A DNA stretch of 64,000 bases from Glycine soja (GCF_004193775.1 NC_041009.1:46989534-47053533); one strand, 5' to 3'. Counted from the stretch's first letter, positions 38,172 through 50,271 are shown. Numbers and translations are program-made. Notes: generated by a model from the sequence alone, not told the origin.

Positions 38172-39658
38172 ATGGCTGAGGTATGTGGTACTAATGATGT
38201 TTGCCAAGTGTCTTTTTTGTAGATAATTTTCTATTTAACATCTTGGTACTACTTTGCAATTGTTTTGACATTTATCATTTCATTTGATATTTGATCTTAG
38301 GAGGGTCACAGGGTTACTCTAAATGTTTATGACTTGAGCCAAGGTCTTGCACGGCAGCTTTCAATGTCCTTTTTGGGGAAAGCTATTGAAGGCATATGGT
38401 GAGTGCTTCTCTATATTGTTGGTCTGGGGCAAAAGGGTTTTTGGCTGATGCCATTGCTTGTTGTATTCCAAATGAAAATGGATTTGTTTTGGGGGGAAGT
38501 TATACATGTTTGTTGAAATATCAATGCGGTGATCTGTGTATATGTAGTGTCTATTTTAATTATTGGATTTCTATAGAAATAGATATGAATCAAAACATGA
38601 TAATGCCTGAAACTTGGGTTTGCCACTTTTTTCCTCTTTGCATTTTTTAATGTACATGCTAATATCTAATGTCTTACGAGTGCTATTCTTTTGTTGGAAT
38701 GTGGAAAGATTATATTTGTGTACTTTGTACCTCAGGCACACAGGAGTTGTTGTTTATGGTAATGAGTATTACTTTGGTGGGGGTATTCAACACTCTCCTG
38801 CTGGATCAACTCCATATGGAACTCCACTAAGAGTGGTAGACTTAGGTGTGACACATGTTCCCAAGGATGTCTTTGAAATGTATTTGCAGGAAATCAGTCC
38901 GCAGTACCTGCCTGAAACATATAGTCTGCTTACTCATAATTGCAACAACTTCAGCAATGAGGTTGCTCAATTTTTGGTTGGTGCGTCCATTCCTGAATAT
39001 ATTCTCCAGCTGCCCAATGAAGTCATGAGCAGCCCAATGGGAGCTCTTATATGTGAGTTATTGCATTTCCATGTCACTTACCTGCATCTACATTATTGCA
39101 TATTTTTCATTTTCACCCTTTGTTCATTTTCATTCATCTTTAACAAACTATAGAGAGTTTTAAGCAGAATCTTATTTAGAGTGATCTTTCTTCATTTATG
39201 TTCATGTGCGTATTAATCTTACCACTTTTCATTTTGCAGTGCCTATGATACAGAATCTTGAGACAACACTGAAATCTGGTGGAGTTCCTCAAGTACCACA
39301 ATTCAAGCCTGCAACTACTCTGAATGTTTCAGCTAACACCCAAAAGAACTCAAGTACCTCCAACTCATCCAGTGAGAATGGGGTGAGCAGAGAGGTGAAC
39401 AAGGAAGTGAAGGGCAAAGATGAAAACTCTAAGGCAGCACCTTCTGCAAACACAACAGGGCAACCACAAAAGCCATCACTAAATGGGGTCACAGCAGACC
39501 CTCTTGGAGATGCACGCAACAAGGTTCAAGATGAGATTCTCAAAGAGTTTGCTGCAATTATGGCAAGTGGGACAATGCGTGCTAGTGAGGCTGCAGCTCT
39601 AGCCACTAAAAGAGTCATGCAAAGATACGGCCATACTACTGCTGTGTCTCAGAATTAG
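38172..39658 (+). CDS. DeSI/PPPDE-type thiol isopeptidase
   Basis: DeSI proteins of the PPPDE fold are papain-like cysteine enzymes reported to remove SUMO or ubiquitin. Coding exons 38172-38180, 38301-38398, 38736-39052 and 39240-39658 sum to 843 nt (280 aa). The PPPDE domain covers about aa 8-150. The catalytic dyad is visible: His37 in IEGIWHTGVVVYG and Cys105 in LLTHNCNNFSNE, closely matching the spacing in human DESI1. YYFGGGIQ and the GTPLRVVDLG strand are also family-typical. The C-terminal third is a low-complexity Ser/Asn/Lys linker ending in a helix (DEILKEFAAIMASGTMRASE). The first coding exon supplies only MAE, behind a probable 0.9-kb 5' UTR intron. Confidence 0.9.
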
Positions 39659-41499
39659 CTACTTTTCTTCATCAGAAAACGATTTGTGGGTCTAAAACCT
39701 CTACTTACTATCACTGCAATAATTGCGGTGTTTCATATCATTGGTTATTATTTGAACCGGGAAAAACATGATCAACTTGTAGCACCTATTCTATGAGTTT
39801 ACTTAATGGTTTCAAGTTAATGTGCATGTCGGATGAAATGCTGATTAAGGGAATCATTTCACCACATTTTCTGAATATAACTATTGGATTATAATGTTTT
39901 TAAGCAGGCTCTTTTCATGTAGCAGAATAGAAGTATATAAAGTGGTTTTAGTGGTAGCTTTAATCCAGCTTTAGATAAGATATTCGTGAAGTATTTCTAG
40001 AAGAAAAATTGAAAAGGGTTGTTTTTGTAAGTTAATAACTTTAATAAATTATTAAATAAAATATTAATTATTTTTATGCTTAGTTTTTTAAATAAATTAA
40101 ATAGTTGGGTAACTTAATAAATAAAAAGTGGGGCAAATATATGAAACAAATCAAAGTAAGTCAACATGTTCATACAAAATGTCAAGATGAAATAATACAA
40201 AGATAAAAAAGATGAAATATTACAAAGTGAACATGAGATGCAAAATAATAGAACATGCTCATATTTACCAACAAATGCTTATATTCATATTTACCGACGG
40301 ATGCTTACCGATAGATTTTAACAGTTGAAAGTCAGTCTGTAAATATGTGAGTGCTAATGTGCACTACATGGAGGAATAAGTTTCAGTGCTCTCAGTAACC
40401 ATTCTTGGATCAAACATGGACTTAAGTTCCTTATTAATCCTCTCAAATAAATCCTTAATCACAAAAAGGGAAAGTACTATGCTTTATGAAGCACTCAAAA
40501 TTGGATTGTATGCTATCTCTATGGAGATGCACATGTACTGTTAGAGGGACTCTCTACTGGGTGCTTGATGTATGATGCGAAATGTGGTGAAATCACTCCA
40601 AGTATTCATATATTTCACACATAAGCCTAAAGCAAAAGTGCTCCTTCAGTTATAGTGTCGACAATGTGATCAAGATACTAACTAAATAGGCACATGCTCG
40701 GTGATGACACGCGGGTGACTGAGGAATGGAGCTAAAATGGTTCAATCACTATTCAATCAAAGTTAAATCATTGTACCAATACATTTATCAAGTGTTTTAA
40801 AAGTTGAACCGATAATTGACTTGATTATGATAATGAAAAAATGAGTTAATGATTGAATTAGTAGGTTATTTATTGAATTACATGAGTCAATATATGTTGT
40901 TCTTTTAATTTAGAAATATTATAGTTGGAGTAAAAATCATTACTATGTTAGTACGTCCGCGCAAACACATCTAGAGAAGGAAGTGTTGTTTTGTGGTAGT
41001 TTTTAAACATCATTATGTTAAAAATATGCCCCTTGTACCGTACGACATTCGGAACCGACCCACCCATTCGCTTGCGTGTTCGGTCGCCCCGAGGATTCGT
41101 TTTCAACGCGTTTTGACTTTTATCCCAAAACAAAAAATAAAATAAAATAAATTAAAAAGATAATCAACATTGCGCGCATGCTTCACACCGAATATGGAAA
41201 ATCAATTTCTACGAATCTTGGGTTTTCTTTTTCCGATTAACCATCATGGATTCTCATACAGGTACATCCTAATGTGCTAATCGCTTGTGTCAAATTGTGA
41301 TCTTTCCCCTTTCAAATATTGCTTCATTTTATCATTATTTATCTAAATGTGTGTGTTTAATCCAATTTCTGGCCTTTTGTTGCTTTTAGGTGATATTTCG
41401 CTAGAATTCCAAATGGGTATTGATAATTTTCCCATTAGGTAGGGTTTTGCTTTCTGAGTAATCTAGATTTTGGAGTTTGGGTTTGGGGGATACATAGAC
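39659..41499. other. intergenic DNA and transporter 5' region
   Basis: The 3' UTR of the DeSI gene lies at the left. A GC-richer patch at about 41035-41115 may mark the promoter of the next gene. A short ATG frame ending ACAG/GTACATCC near 41246-41261 could be a 5' UTR exon with an upstream ORF. No other gene is seen. Confidence 0.45.
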
Positions 41500-44400
41500 A
41501 TGGGTTCAAAAGATGAGAATAGTAAAGCATGGAAATGGGGTTTGGGTTTGGTATACATATTTGCCGTGGCAACAATTTGGATAGCTGCTAGCTTTGTAGT
41601 GCAGTCTGTTGTAGAAGCTGGTGTGTCACCATTCCTTGTTACTTACATCTGCAATTCTTTATTTGTGGTGTTGATTCCAATTGTTGAGATTGGGAGGTAT
41701 TTGGAGGATTCTTATGGGAGTTTATGGTTTTGGAGGAGTGAGAAGAGTAATCCACATTCGAAAGGAAGGGTAGGCGAGTCAGAGAAGGCCATCCTTCTCA
41801 AAGATAATGATGCTGGGAATGAAGCTAGTGAATCCTTGGTTCTTGAAGAGGTTGATGTTATTCAAGAAAGGAACAATGGTTCTGAATTGCTTCCAGCAGA
41901 TAAGGTGGTAGGGGTATCGGCTGATCAAGTTAATGTGATTGAAAATATCAGTAATCACCTTGATGAGAAAGGGCGGTGGAGTCGGTGCAGAGTGGCCAAA
42001 GTTAGTCTTTTGATCTGCCCATTTTGGTTTTTAGCTCAACTCACTTTTAACCTGTCATTGAAGTATACTACAGTCACAGTAAGTAAATTTGGATTTAATT
42101 AACCTCTGGAATTTTAAGTTCTGTTTCACTTAATTTTTTGGTTTTGATTACTTCCTTCTTTTTATGTGATATGCAGTCAAACACAATCTTAAGCAGTGCA
42201 TCCAGTCTTTTTACCTTCCTGGTATCCCTAGCATTCTTGGGCGAGAGGTTTACTTGGTTAAAGCTTTTCAGTGTTCTTCTTTGTATGGCAGGAACAATAA
42301 TTGTAAGTCTAGGTGATTCGCAATCTGGTTTAGCAACAGTTGCATCGAATCCTCTTCTTGGAGACATTTTTGCACTTGCTTCCGCAGGATTATATGCAGT
42401 TTATATAACTCTTATTCGCAAGAAATTACCTGATGATGATGGAAAAAGTGGTGAAGCCAGTACAGCTCAGTTTCTTGGATTTCTTGGGCTTTTCAATGTT
42501 TTGATTTTTCTTCCAGTTGCCCTCATACTGCATTTTACCAAGAAGGAATCTTTTAGTACACTAACCTGGAAGCAGCTTGGTCTGATAATTGGTAAAGGTC
42601 AGTATTCACTGTTTCTTACATTTTGTTTTGAATTTTAGAATGTAAGGTTCTAAGTGAAATAACCTTTATAACTTCAATAATGTGTTAGTTCGAATGATAG
42701 AGTATAGAGGTTCACAATTGGGGCTAGAAGTTTCACTGATAATAGATGACTAAATGGTTGAAGTTAAAAGCCTAAAATCATGAATGATATTAATGAATTT
42801 CCATTTGTGACTCGAAACAATAGTTACCACTTACATGCAAGAAAACAAAACGGCTTGCAAAATGTGAAAAATAGCTGTATTGAAAACTTGCTAGGGAGAG
42901 TTCTGTCACCTAAGTGGGTCTACCTTTGCTTGAACCATATTAGTTGGACACACAATGTTGTGTTCAAATACCAGGGTCCTAGACCTAAAAATAGGATTCT
43001 ATGATAATGAAGCAAATTATTAATAATGTCAATTATTGTGGGTAATGTGAACCCATGTCAAAGCTTAGAGTGGAAAACTTGAATTTACCATGTTATGACC
43101 CAACTATAAGAAAGCACATGGAAGGCGAACCCTGGTGCAATGGTAAGGTTGCTGTCAAGTGACCTGCTAATCATGGTTTAAAATCCTAGAAACAACCTGT
43201 CCACTTGTGGAGTTAAGGATGCATATATCCACCCTTTCTAGATCCCATTATGTGGGAACCTTGTGCACTGTGGATCGGCACGTTTTACTTGTGAGAAACC
43301 ACATCATTTTAAGCATTTTTAGGGAGTTGGAAATAAACTAATGTGAAATTGGATTAAACTCATTTTGAGGATGGCCTAGTCCATGAGGTTCCTACCATTG
43401 TGGGATCTAGGAAGTGTCAACATAAACACAACCTTACCTGTAAATAGAGATAGGAAACAGTGGGAAGGAAAAAAGAAATTGCTAAATTCTTTTTATTGTT
43501 CCTAATTTTTGTTTGGCAAGGCTTAATTAGATTTTCTCAAGAAATGCTTTTCATTTCCTAGTTTATTGGAGATATTGTATGTCTTTAGTATTTGTCAAGA
43601 AGACCTAGACACAAAAGCACCTTCATTAGCTAAATACATATATTACAGAATATGGTTATAGAGATTATGTTAAATTTCCATAAAATAATAAATCTATTAA
43701 CCTGTATTAGAATTGTCAAACTTAAAAACAGAACTACGCATTATTACTTCACTTTTGACATTCATAGTGAAGTGATGAGAAGCTAGAAAGTCATTTGCAT
43801 TATTATATTTTTGCTTATTGAGTTTCCTATTTTATGGTAGATGTGGAAAATAAATCTGCATTTACTCCTCAAACTTTAAAGAGTTGTATATTTTTCCTAC
43901 ATTTAAACTTTACATGTAACAAATGTCCAGTACTTCACTTCCTCTAAGACAACTGATATTTTATTGCTTTCAACAATTCCTTTTTACTCATGGATCTTGT
44001 ATTGGTACTATAGTTGATGACTTTCCTTTTCTATTTGACATGTACATTTCATAATGTATGGATTTTTTCCTATTCAAAACTAGGATTGCTGGATAATGTG
44101 CTGAGTGATTACTTGTGGGCCAAGGCTGTTCTTCTCACATCTACCACAGTAGCCACAGCTGGTCTTACAATTCAGGTCCCATTGGCTGCCATTGTGGATA
44201 CCTTGACTGGCAATGCTCTGCGCTTTATGGATTACCTTGGAGCGATAGCTGTCATGATTGGCTTCACTGGAATCAACATTCCTTCTGATACTTTTAGCAA
44301 ATCCACAGAAACTACTGTGGCATTGGAAAATGAGAACTTGAATACAAGGACTGAAGAGCTTACTTTGTCTATAAGCCAAGATTCAGTTGCCATATCATAG
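41500..44400 (+). CDS. SLC35F5-like EamA/DMT membrane transporter
   Basis: A member of the drug/metabolite transporter superfamily with about ten predicted membrane helices. It is the apparent orthologue of Arabidopsis At4g32140; the substrate is unknown. Exons 41500-42078, 42177-42597 and 44084-44400 sum to 1317 nt (438 aa). Helices 1-2 (LVYIFAVATIWIAASFVVQ, VTYICNSLFVVLIPIVEIG) are followed by a long hydrophilic loop (about aa 75-165), then WFLAQLTFNLSLKYTTVTSN and the EamA half (SSLFTFLVSLAFLGERFTW, CMAGTIIVSLGDS, DIFALASAGLYAVYITLIRK). The third exon gives LLDNVLSDYLWAKAVLLTS and the last helices. I chose ATG 41500 because the frame upstream to 41470 has no ATG. Intron 2 is 1.5 kb and holds a SINE. 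Confidence 0.9.
43124..43276 (+). mobile_element. Au-type SINE in transporter intron 2
   Basis: Matches the plant Au SINE in order: AACCCTGGTGCAATGGTAAG (A-box region), CAAGTGACCTG, a degenerate B box GGTTTAAAATCC (43175-43186), CTTGTGGAGTTAAGGATGC, CCACCCTTTCTAGATCCC, TGTGGGAACCTTGTGCAC. Same orientation as the host gene. Confidence 0.75.
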
Positions 44401-45365
44401 CATTGTACATTACATTCACTTCACGGTTTAGTTGACGGGTGGTCTTTTTGTAACCATGCCAGATTAGTTGCAAAATCTGAAATGTACTACTATACCAGAC
44501 AGGAAAATAGAAAAGGTAGAACAACGGAAGATGGTTCACTAGACGAACACATGAGAGATTGCGCCTGGTCAGACATGTAAATTGCCATGTAGTTCAGCAA
44601 ATTATTACTTGGTTGAGATTTTCATTGATGGTTTGAGTGCCTTAGTGGACGACCCCTTAAGAAAGGGTTCTCCCATGTACCACATGTAATGATAAGTATG
44701 GGATTCTATTGATTTTGAGATACTTTGTAAATGTTTAGTTCTATCTCTTAAACTTGATTAAAAGGTTTCAAGTCATAGTCTTTCATTTCATAATATTATA
44801 TCAAATGTCTTATATACAACAATTTGTTTACCCGAAAAAAATCAATTTGAATTGTCTTATGTAATCCTCTGTTAAACAGACTCATTAGGTCATGTTTTTT
44901 TTTATTATAGTTTTTTGTGAATGAATAAATTTGTAGAATCAAAATTTTCTCAAATTTAACGGACAATTATTATATTTATTTTATTATTTTGGGGTAAGGA
45001 AATACATTCTCTAATTTTTTTGAGGAAGCACCGGATAAACCTAAAAGAGAATCACTAGGGCGGGCCTAGTTGAGGGAGGGGATTTGGATAGTGTGCTCGA
45101 GATTATAAGTTCAAACTTAAATGTGATCATTGTAAAAAAAAAAAAAAAAAGAGATAGTAAACAAAGGTTTGAATCTCTATTTAGAGAACTGTCTACATTC
45201 AGTACTGAGTCATGTTTTAAATAAGATTGTCTCCGAAAGAAGATACTCATAAAAAAAACAAAGAAAACTTACGTAATTCCAGAACAATGAAATTTAAGTA
45301 AAAATTATCTAGCTATGATATGTACTATGTTGAAATTAACGATGAAGAATGAGACTACCGAATTA
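44401..45365. other. intergenic DNA between transporter and kinase cluster
   Basis: The left part should be the transporter 3' UTR. A SINE with a poly(A) tail lies at 45058-45150. The right part is the 3' side of the minus-strand kinase. No other gene is seen. Confidence 0.5.
45058..45150 (+). mobile_element. short SINE with poly(A) tail and target duplication
   Basis: The A-box-like GCCTAGTTGAGGG (about 45065) and B-box-like AAGTTCAAAC (about 45108-45117) precede a run of 18 A (45133-45150). AAAAGAGA occurs at 45043-45050 and again at 45147-45154, a possible target-site duplication. Fits a tRNA-derived SINE under 100 bp. Confidence 0.6.
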
Positions 45366-47750
45366 TCAATGAGAATCACTTCCGTGACATTGAAGCATCT
45401 CAACTACTTGGCTCATGTTGGGCCTTGAATCTCTGTCTTCCAGTACACATTTTAAAGCCACTGTGATCAAAATTTCAATCTTACTTTTATCATAATTTAG
45501 TCCAATAACAGGATCTATTATTTGCTCCACCCAAGATGTGTTGCTGTTGCTCCTTTTTTCTCTCACCCATGTCACCAACCTTCCATCATATGTCTCTTCA
45601 CCATTAATGTCATCGATACTAGTTGTTGGGCTTTTCCCAGTTACCATTTCCAAAACAACAATTCCATAGCTATAAACATCTACCTTGGATGTGATAGGCA
45701 GGTTAAAAACCCACTCAGGTGCCATATATCCTCTTGTGCCTCTGATCATTGAGATGCTTGGATTGTTGGGGTTATTTCTGTTGAGGAGCTTAGACAAACC
45801 AAAGTCTGCCAACCTGGGCTGATAATTGGAATCTAGGAGTATGTTTTGTGGCTTTATGTCACAATGCAAAATCCACTCCAAGCATTCTTCATGCAGATAT
45901 GCTAGAACCCTTGCCGTTCCCAGAACAATGTTGTATCTCTTACTCCAACCAAGTGTGTTGGATGAGAGATTTTGTGCCAAAGAGCCATTCTCCATGTACT
46001 CATACACCAACAACCTATGCTTTCCCTCAGCACAATATCCCCACATTTCAATCAAGTTCATGTGGTTGAGCCTTCCAATGATGCTCACTTCAGCAAGGAA
46101 TTCTCCTTCTCCTTGTTTAGCTTCATTGAGTCTCTTAATTGCTGCGTGTCTTTGATCTGATAAAATGCCTTTGTACACAACCCCTCCTGCACCTCTTCCA
46201 ATCTCTTGACTGAACCCCTTTGTAGCCTTTTTCAGCTCTGAGTAACTAAACTTTCTGAATCCTGTTGCTGCAAGATGGTAGCCTTGTTGATCTGCATTAG
46301 ACTTTTGGCCTGTCCTAATGAGGAAGCACCAAACCACAAAAATGCAAACCATTTCAAAAGCTCCGAGTGCGGCAGCAAACCACAGCAAAACCCTCACAAC
46401 ACGGCTTTCAAGTGTTTTGATATAAGCTCTTTGAAGTTGAACTGAACAAACATGATGATCATCTACACTGTCAATAGCAGATTCTTTGACAGATAAACTA
46501 TAACTTTTAGGAATTCTCAAGTATGTTGTTCCTGGGAATCTTGGTAAACGCTGTCCGTTGAGGAATTTTGTTTTGGTATAGCACCTGTAATAGAGGCCAT
46601 CTCTTAGGCTATAGGAGTGCTGAAATCCCTGACAAGTGCAATTTTGCAGGCACAAATTCTCACAAGCACTATAGTTACTAACTTCTACATAATAATTATC
46701 ATAGCCATAAAACTCAACACCGCGCATCTCCAAGAAAGTGGTCTCGTTCCAATTGCAAGTGAGATCAAACATGGGTTCACACCCATATGACCAATCACTG
46801 TGATTCCTCAATCTGTACCCTGGAAGACACTTGCATGTTCTTCCACTCTTTGGATCATAACCACAAGTGCTGTTGGGTCCACAAACCCCATGAATTATAC
46901 AATCATTTCGAATTGCTTTCCATGAAACATACCATTTCTCTACTGCACTTTTTCGACCATAAACTCGGAGATTACCATCAGAATCCAATTTCAACCTTCT
47001 CTGCAGCACCATCCCATAATCAAATGTCACAAAAGTGAAATTATCTGATGAACGGAATCGGCCCAGAGAATTCAACGCTGCAATTCTACTACTATTGAAT
47101 AGAGTCCTTCCAATGTGCCAACTTACTTGCCAGGGATTCGGCCAGTAATTGCTGGAAACATCAGGGCCATCGTAGACAAGACGAAGAATGTTATCATCGC
47201 TGAAGAAAAACTTATAGAAACCAGATGAATGGTTACTCTCGCTTCTTGCAGACACAAGTAGCGTGTGTCTGGTAAGAGGTTGGCCAGGAACGAGAGTATC
47301 AGTTGGGAAATCAAAACTTTGCCACAGAATGGTTCCTTGCAACTCACGTAACACAAGATTGCCATCATCTTTGAGATGCAACTCAGCTGGGGCTAATGAA
47401 GCGGTGTTTGAAGACCAAGCAGTGTTAAAACCAGCATCAACCAAAACTATGTTGCCGGCGTGTGTGAGGGAAAGTTTCGAGCCCTTCCCATTCACGGGTT
47501 GGTCACGGTTTGCCATCCAAGTGACGGTGTTGGGGCTGTGGAAATGAGGCTCAGTGAACCATATTGCAAATGAATATGCGTTCTCACCAATGGCAAGGAA
47601 GCCAGCACTGAACATGCCATTTGGTGACACAAGAACGTGTTGTGGATTTTCCACTGAGAGGGAAGATCCCTTTCTCAATGATGATGATGAAGATGAAATT
47701 TGGAAAGACAATAACGATGCTAGAAGAAAGAGTGTGATTGACAAAGCCAT
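45366..47750 (-). CDS. G-type lectin S-receptor-like kinase, ZmPK1 type (kinase 1)
   Basis: Intronless receptor kinase of 794 aa, normal for this family. Order: signal peptide (MALSITLFLLASLLSFQ), bulb-lectin domain (about aa 30-180; VTWMANRDQPVNG, DDGNLVLRELQGTILWQSFD), S-locus glycoprotein region, EGF-like module (CIIHGVCGPNSTC), PAN domain (SACENLCLQNCTCQGF), a membrane helix (VVRVLLWFAAALGAFEMVCI) and a Ser/Thr kinase. The kinase has GRGAGGVVYKG, AIKRL, HCDIKPQN, DFGLSKLL and RGTRGYMAPEW. Cys precedes the catalytic Asp, so it is non-RD. I chose the ATG at 47750; the open frame extends upstream but only with a TTG. It faces away from the two plus-strand paralogues. Confidence 0.92.
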   Translation of the reverse strand: MALSITLFLLASLLSFQISSSSSSLRKGSSLSVENPQHVLVSPNGMFSAGFLAIGENAYSFAIWFTEPHFHSPNTVTWMANRDQPVNGKGSKLSLTHAGNIVLVDAGFNTAWSSNTASLAPAELHLKDDGNLVLRELQGTILWQSFDFPTDTLVPGQPLTRHTLLVSARSESNHSSGFYKFFFSDDNILRLVYDGPDVSSNYWPNPWQVSWHIGRTLFNSSRIAALNSLGRFRSSDNFTFVTFDYGMVLQRRLKLDSDGNLRVYGRKSAVEKWYVSWKAIRNDCIIHGVCGPNSTCGYDPKSGRTCKCLPGYRLRNHSDWSYGCEPMFDLTCNWNETTFLEMRGVEFYGYDNYYVEVSNYSACENLCLQNCTCQGFQHSYSLRDGLYYRCYTKTKFLNGQRLPRFPGTTYLRIPKSYSLSVKESAIDSVDDHHVCSVQLQRAYIKTLESRVVRVLLWFAAALGAFEMVCIFVVWCFLIRTGQKSNADQQGYHLAATGFRKFSYSELKKATKGFSQEIGRGAGGVVYKGILSDQRHAAIKRLNEAKQGEGEFLAEVSIIGRLNHMNLIEMWGYCAEGKHRLLVYEYMENGSLAQNLSSNTLGWSKRYNIVLGTARVLAYLHEECLEWILHCDIKPQNILLDSNYQPRLADFGLSKLLNRNNPNNPSISMIRGTRGYMAPEWVFNLPITSKVDVYSYGIVVLEMVTGKSPTTSIDDINGEETYDGRLVTWVREKRSNSNTSWVEQIIDPVIGLNYDKSKIEILITVALKCVLEDRDSRPNMSQVVEMLQCHGSDSH

Positions 47751-47772
47751 ACTCGTATTGGATGCAAGTTCG

Positions 47773-48217
47773 TGTGAGTACTTTTTCAAAATATAATTCT
47801 TGCTTATATTACCTTTAATGAATGAATAAGATTTAAAGTTATTTAAGAGTTATGAAAAACTTACATGCCCTTCATCACACGTTGTAGTAATAAGGTCGTC
47901 TTTAAATTTTTTCAAATTTATAATTTTCGTTCCTGAACTTTTCGGTGGTTGGTTTTAGTTCTCAAACCCAAAAAAATCTCTCTTATTCTGCAAAATGAGA
48001 AGTATAAATATAGATAATTAGATCATTTTTCAATATTAAGATTAAAACAAAATTGTACAAGACTTTTTCAAGTAACTAACTTTTAAGATCATGTGAGTAC
48101 TAATTAAAAATATAATTCTTGGTGATATTACCATATATGAATTAATAAATAAGATTTAAAGTTATTTAAGAGTTACAAAGAACTCAAATGACCTTTACGA
48201 CACGTTGCAATAATGAT
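47773..48217. repeat. direct repeat pair in the kinase 1 promoter
   Basis: 47773-47893 and 48091-48217 share GTGAGTACT, AAAATATAATTCTTG, GATTTAAAGTTATTTAAGAG and the CACGTTG end. The first copy overlaps the start of kinase 1's leader, so the promoter-proximal region was duplicated about 320 bp upstream. Confidence 0.75.
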
Positions 48218-49539
48218 TATTTATTCCTTTCACTTTCATGTAAGACAAACTGTTGGAGGCCATTAAAGAATGAACACTGTTACATGAAAATGCCATACTG
48301 GCAGGCGAGTCCTTGTTTTGGTAGATGAAAATCTAGACGTAACTATTGTCCCTTGATCTCAATGAAGGTGGCTGCGAAAACTTGGAAGTTTAAGAAGTTC
48401 ACTTTCATTAATCTCTAATCTCATCTATTGCTACTTTTAAGTCGTCTTCATATTTAACTCCATATTAGAATTGACATTTTTCATACATCTTAAAATTATA
48501 ATTTTTTAAAAATTATTTCTGTAATTAATACTCCTCTTTCCTAATTTTTTTGTTGTTAATACATTCTTTCTTTTTCTTAAATTATTGGTATTTTTAATAT
48601 AAAAATAATTAATGTAAAAAACGTTAGAGTGGATCTTATAAAAAAACAGGCATATGATTTAAAATTAGTTGAGTCTTATAAATAGAAATAAAGCCTAGTT
48701 AAAGATCGATCCAACACAAATTTAATGCAAAAAAGACACATAAAAAAGCCCAAAGACGTCTTTAATGCGAATTTCGCGCTAGACACATGATCACCGTCAT
48801 ACTAGCTAAGCCTAGAAGGCCTGCTTAGCGGGAGGTTGCGTGAAGTTTAAAATGCCTATAAAAGGAGTAGGAAGACGATGAGACTTAGAGTTGTTTAAAG
48901 AATACATCCCAAATCTCATTATCTCAACAAGGGAAATCCTCTTTTTATGTCCATTATTCCCTTCTTTATCCATCCTCTCTCTTCTTCTATCCGCACTAAC
49001 CCCTAAAGTGTAAAGTCTCCCATGATTTTAATTTAGTCTGTATTGCTCTTTTCTGTGCTGATTTTTTTATTGATTATGCTCATGTATTGTTTAAGAGGTA
49101 ATGCATTGAAAAATGATTATTTTCTAAGAATTAGAAAAGGACATTTAAATGAAATCATTGCTAGAAATAAAGTGAGATTTGTTTAGCATATTTTATGCAT
49201 CTTTAATCTTAATGCAATTTTCTATTTTTATCTAACATTGCATCACAAGTAATTTTGGCATGTTAGGTTCTAATATATTTTTATCATATTTTAAACTCTG
49301 AATTTATTTTTAAGCATGAAAACATATTATCATTATTTTTATTTTTACTTTTCCGTCTCTTCTACTTTTCTCTTGCTTAAAAATTGGGATATACACCAAC
49401 ACAAATATGAACAAAGTATATATGGATTTGACACTCAGACATCTAAATACTTTACTACTTATAACAATTTGGTACATTTACCTATGAATTAACAATGCAC
49501 AAAACATTTATTTTCTCCTTTGTCATATATGGTTCAACA

Positions 49540-49705
49540 AGTCTCAAGATTCACTACAACAAAACCAACACCGTGGTTTGGATGGCAAACCGTGAACAAC
49601 CTGTTAATGGAAAGCTCTCAAAGCTTTCCCTAAGCAGTGGAAACATGGTCTTGGTTGATGCAGGTCAAATCACCACTTGATCATCAAACAAATGCAATAA
49701 AAACT
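49540..49705 (+). pseudogene. lectin-domain fragment of an S-receptor-like kinase
   Basis: Encodes TVVWMANREQPVNGKLSKLS and GNMVLVDAGQITT, the bulb-lectin segment of kinases 2 and 3. The tryptophan codon before SSN is TGA here (49678-49680) where the paralogues have TGG. Homology fades soon after on both sides. It is a truncated, dead duplicate. Confidence 0.85.
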
Positions 49706-49907
49706 TAATTAATCTTATAAAATCAATACTTAAACTCACGGAAATAAATATTTTATTTAATGTCACATTAATTTTTAAATTATTATCATGAAATTATATT
49801 TTTTTTATAAAAGTATAAATATAAAAATATAACACATTAACTACATACAAGACAAATTCAAATAAAAATATGTTAACTCCAAGCACCACGAGGATAGAAA
49901 AATCTAG

Positions 49908-50271
49908 TTTAATTAAATTCAAGGGTCCGCTCATGATTTTCGAACAAAGATGGATCAGAGTCATTGATTTTAAAAGTCTCTGGAAGACAAACCACGGCAA
50001 GATCTCACCATATAGAGATAATACAAGAATTGTTTTTCTTATGTACAAATATTCACTCATAAAGCATCCACAACCACTGCTGCAACACGTCTTTCCAATT
50101 TCCACAACCACTGCTGCAACACGTCTTTCCAATTTCCACAAACAAATTGATTTTCAACACGATAACTATTCATTTTTTATTGTGCGTTGCACCGATCAAA
50201 TTAATTAAATTCAAGGGTCTTCACATTATTTTCCAACAAAGATAGACCAGAGTCATCGATGTTAAAAGTCT
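49908..50271. repeat. direct repeat pair upstream of kinase 2
   Basis: 49908-49980 and 50200-50271 share TTAATTAAATTCAAGGGTC, TTTTC.AACAAAGAT, CAGAGTCAT and TTAAAAGTCT. They flank the 34-bp tandem repeat. Confidence 0.7.
50070..50137. repeat. perfect 34-bp tandem repeat, two copies
   Basis: A 34-bp unit beginning ACAACCACTGCTGCAACACG occurs at 50070-50103 and 50104-50137 without a difference, about 330 bp upstream of kinase 2. Perfect identity suggests a recent duplication. Confidence 0.9.

Noticed and set aside
39289..39522. Minus-strand 77-codon frame
   Set aside because: Antisense of the low-complexity C-terminal exon of the DeSI gene.
41470..41499. Upstream start for the transporter
   Set aside because: The codon at 41470 is TTG; the first ATG in frame is at 41500 and gives the conserved N-terminus.
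47751..47789. N-terminal extension of kinase 1
   Set aside because: The extended start would be TTG; the ATG at 47750 directly begins the signal peptide.
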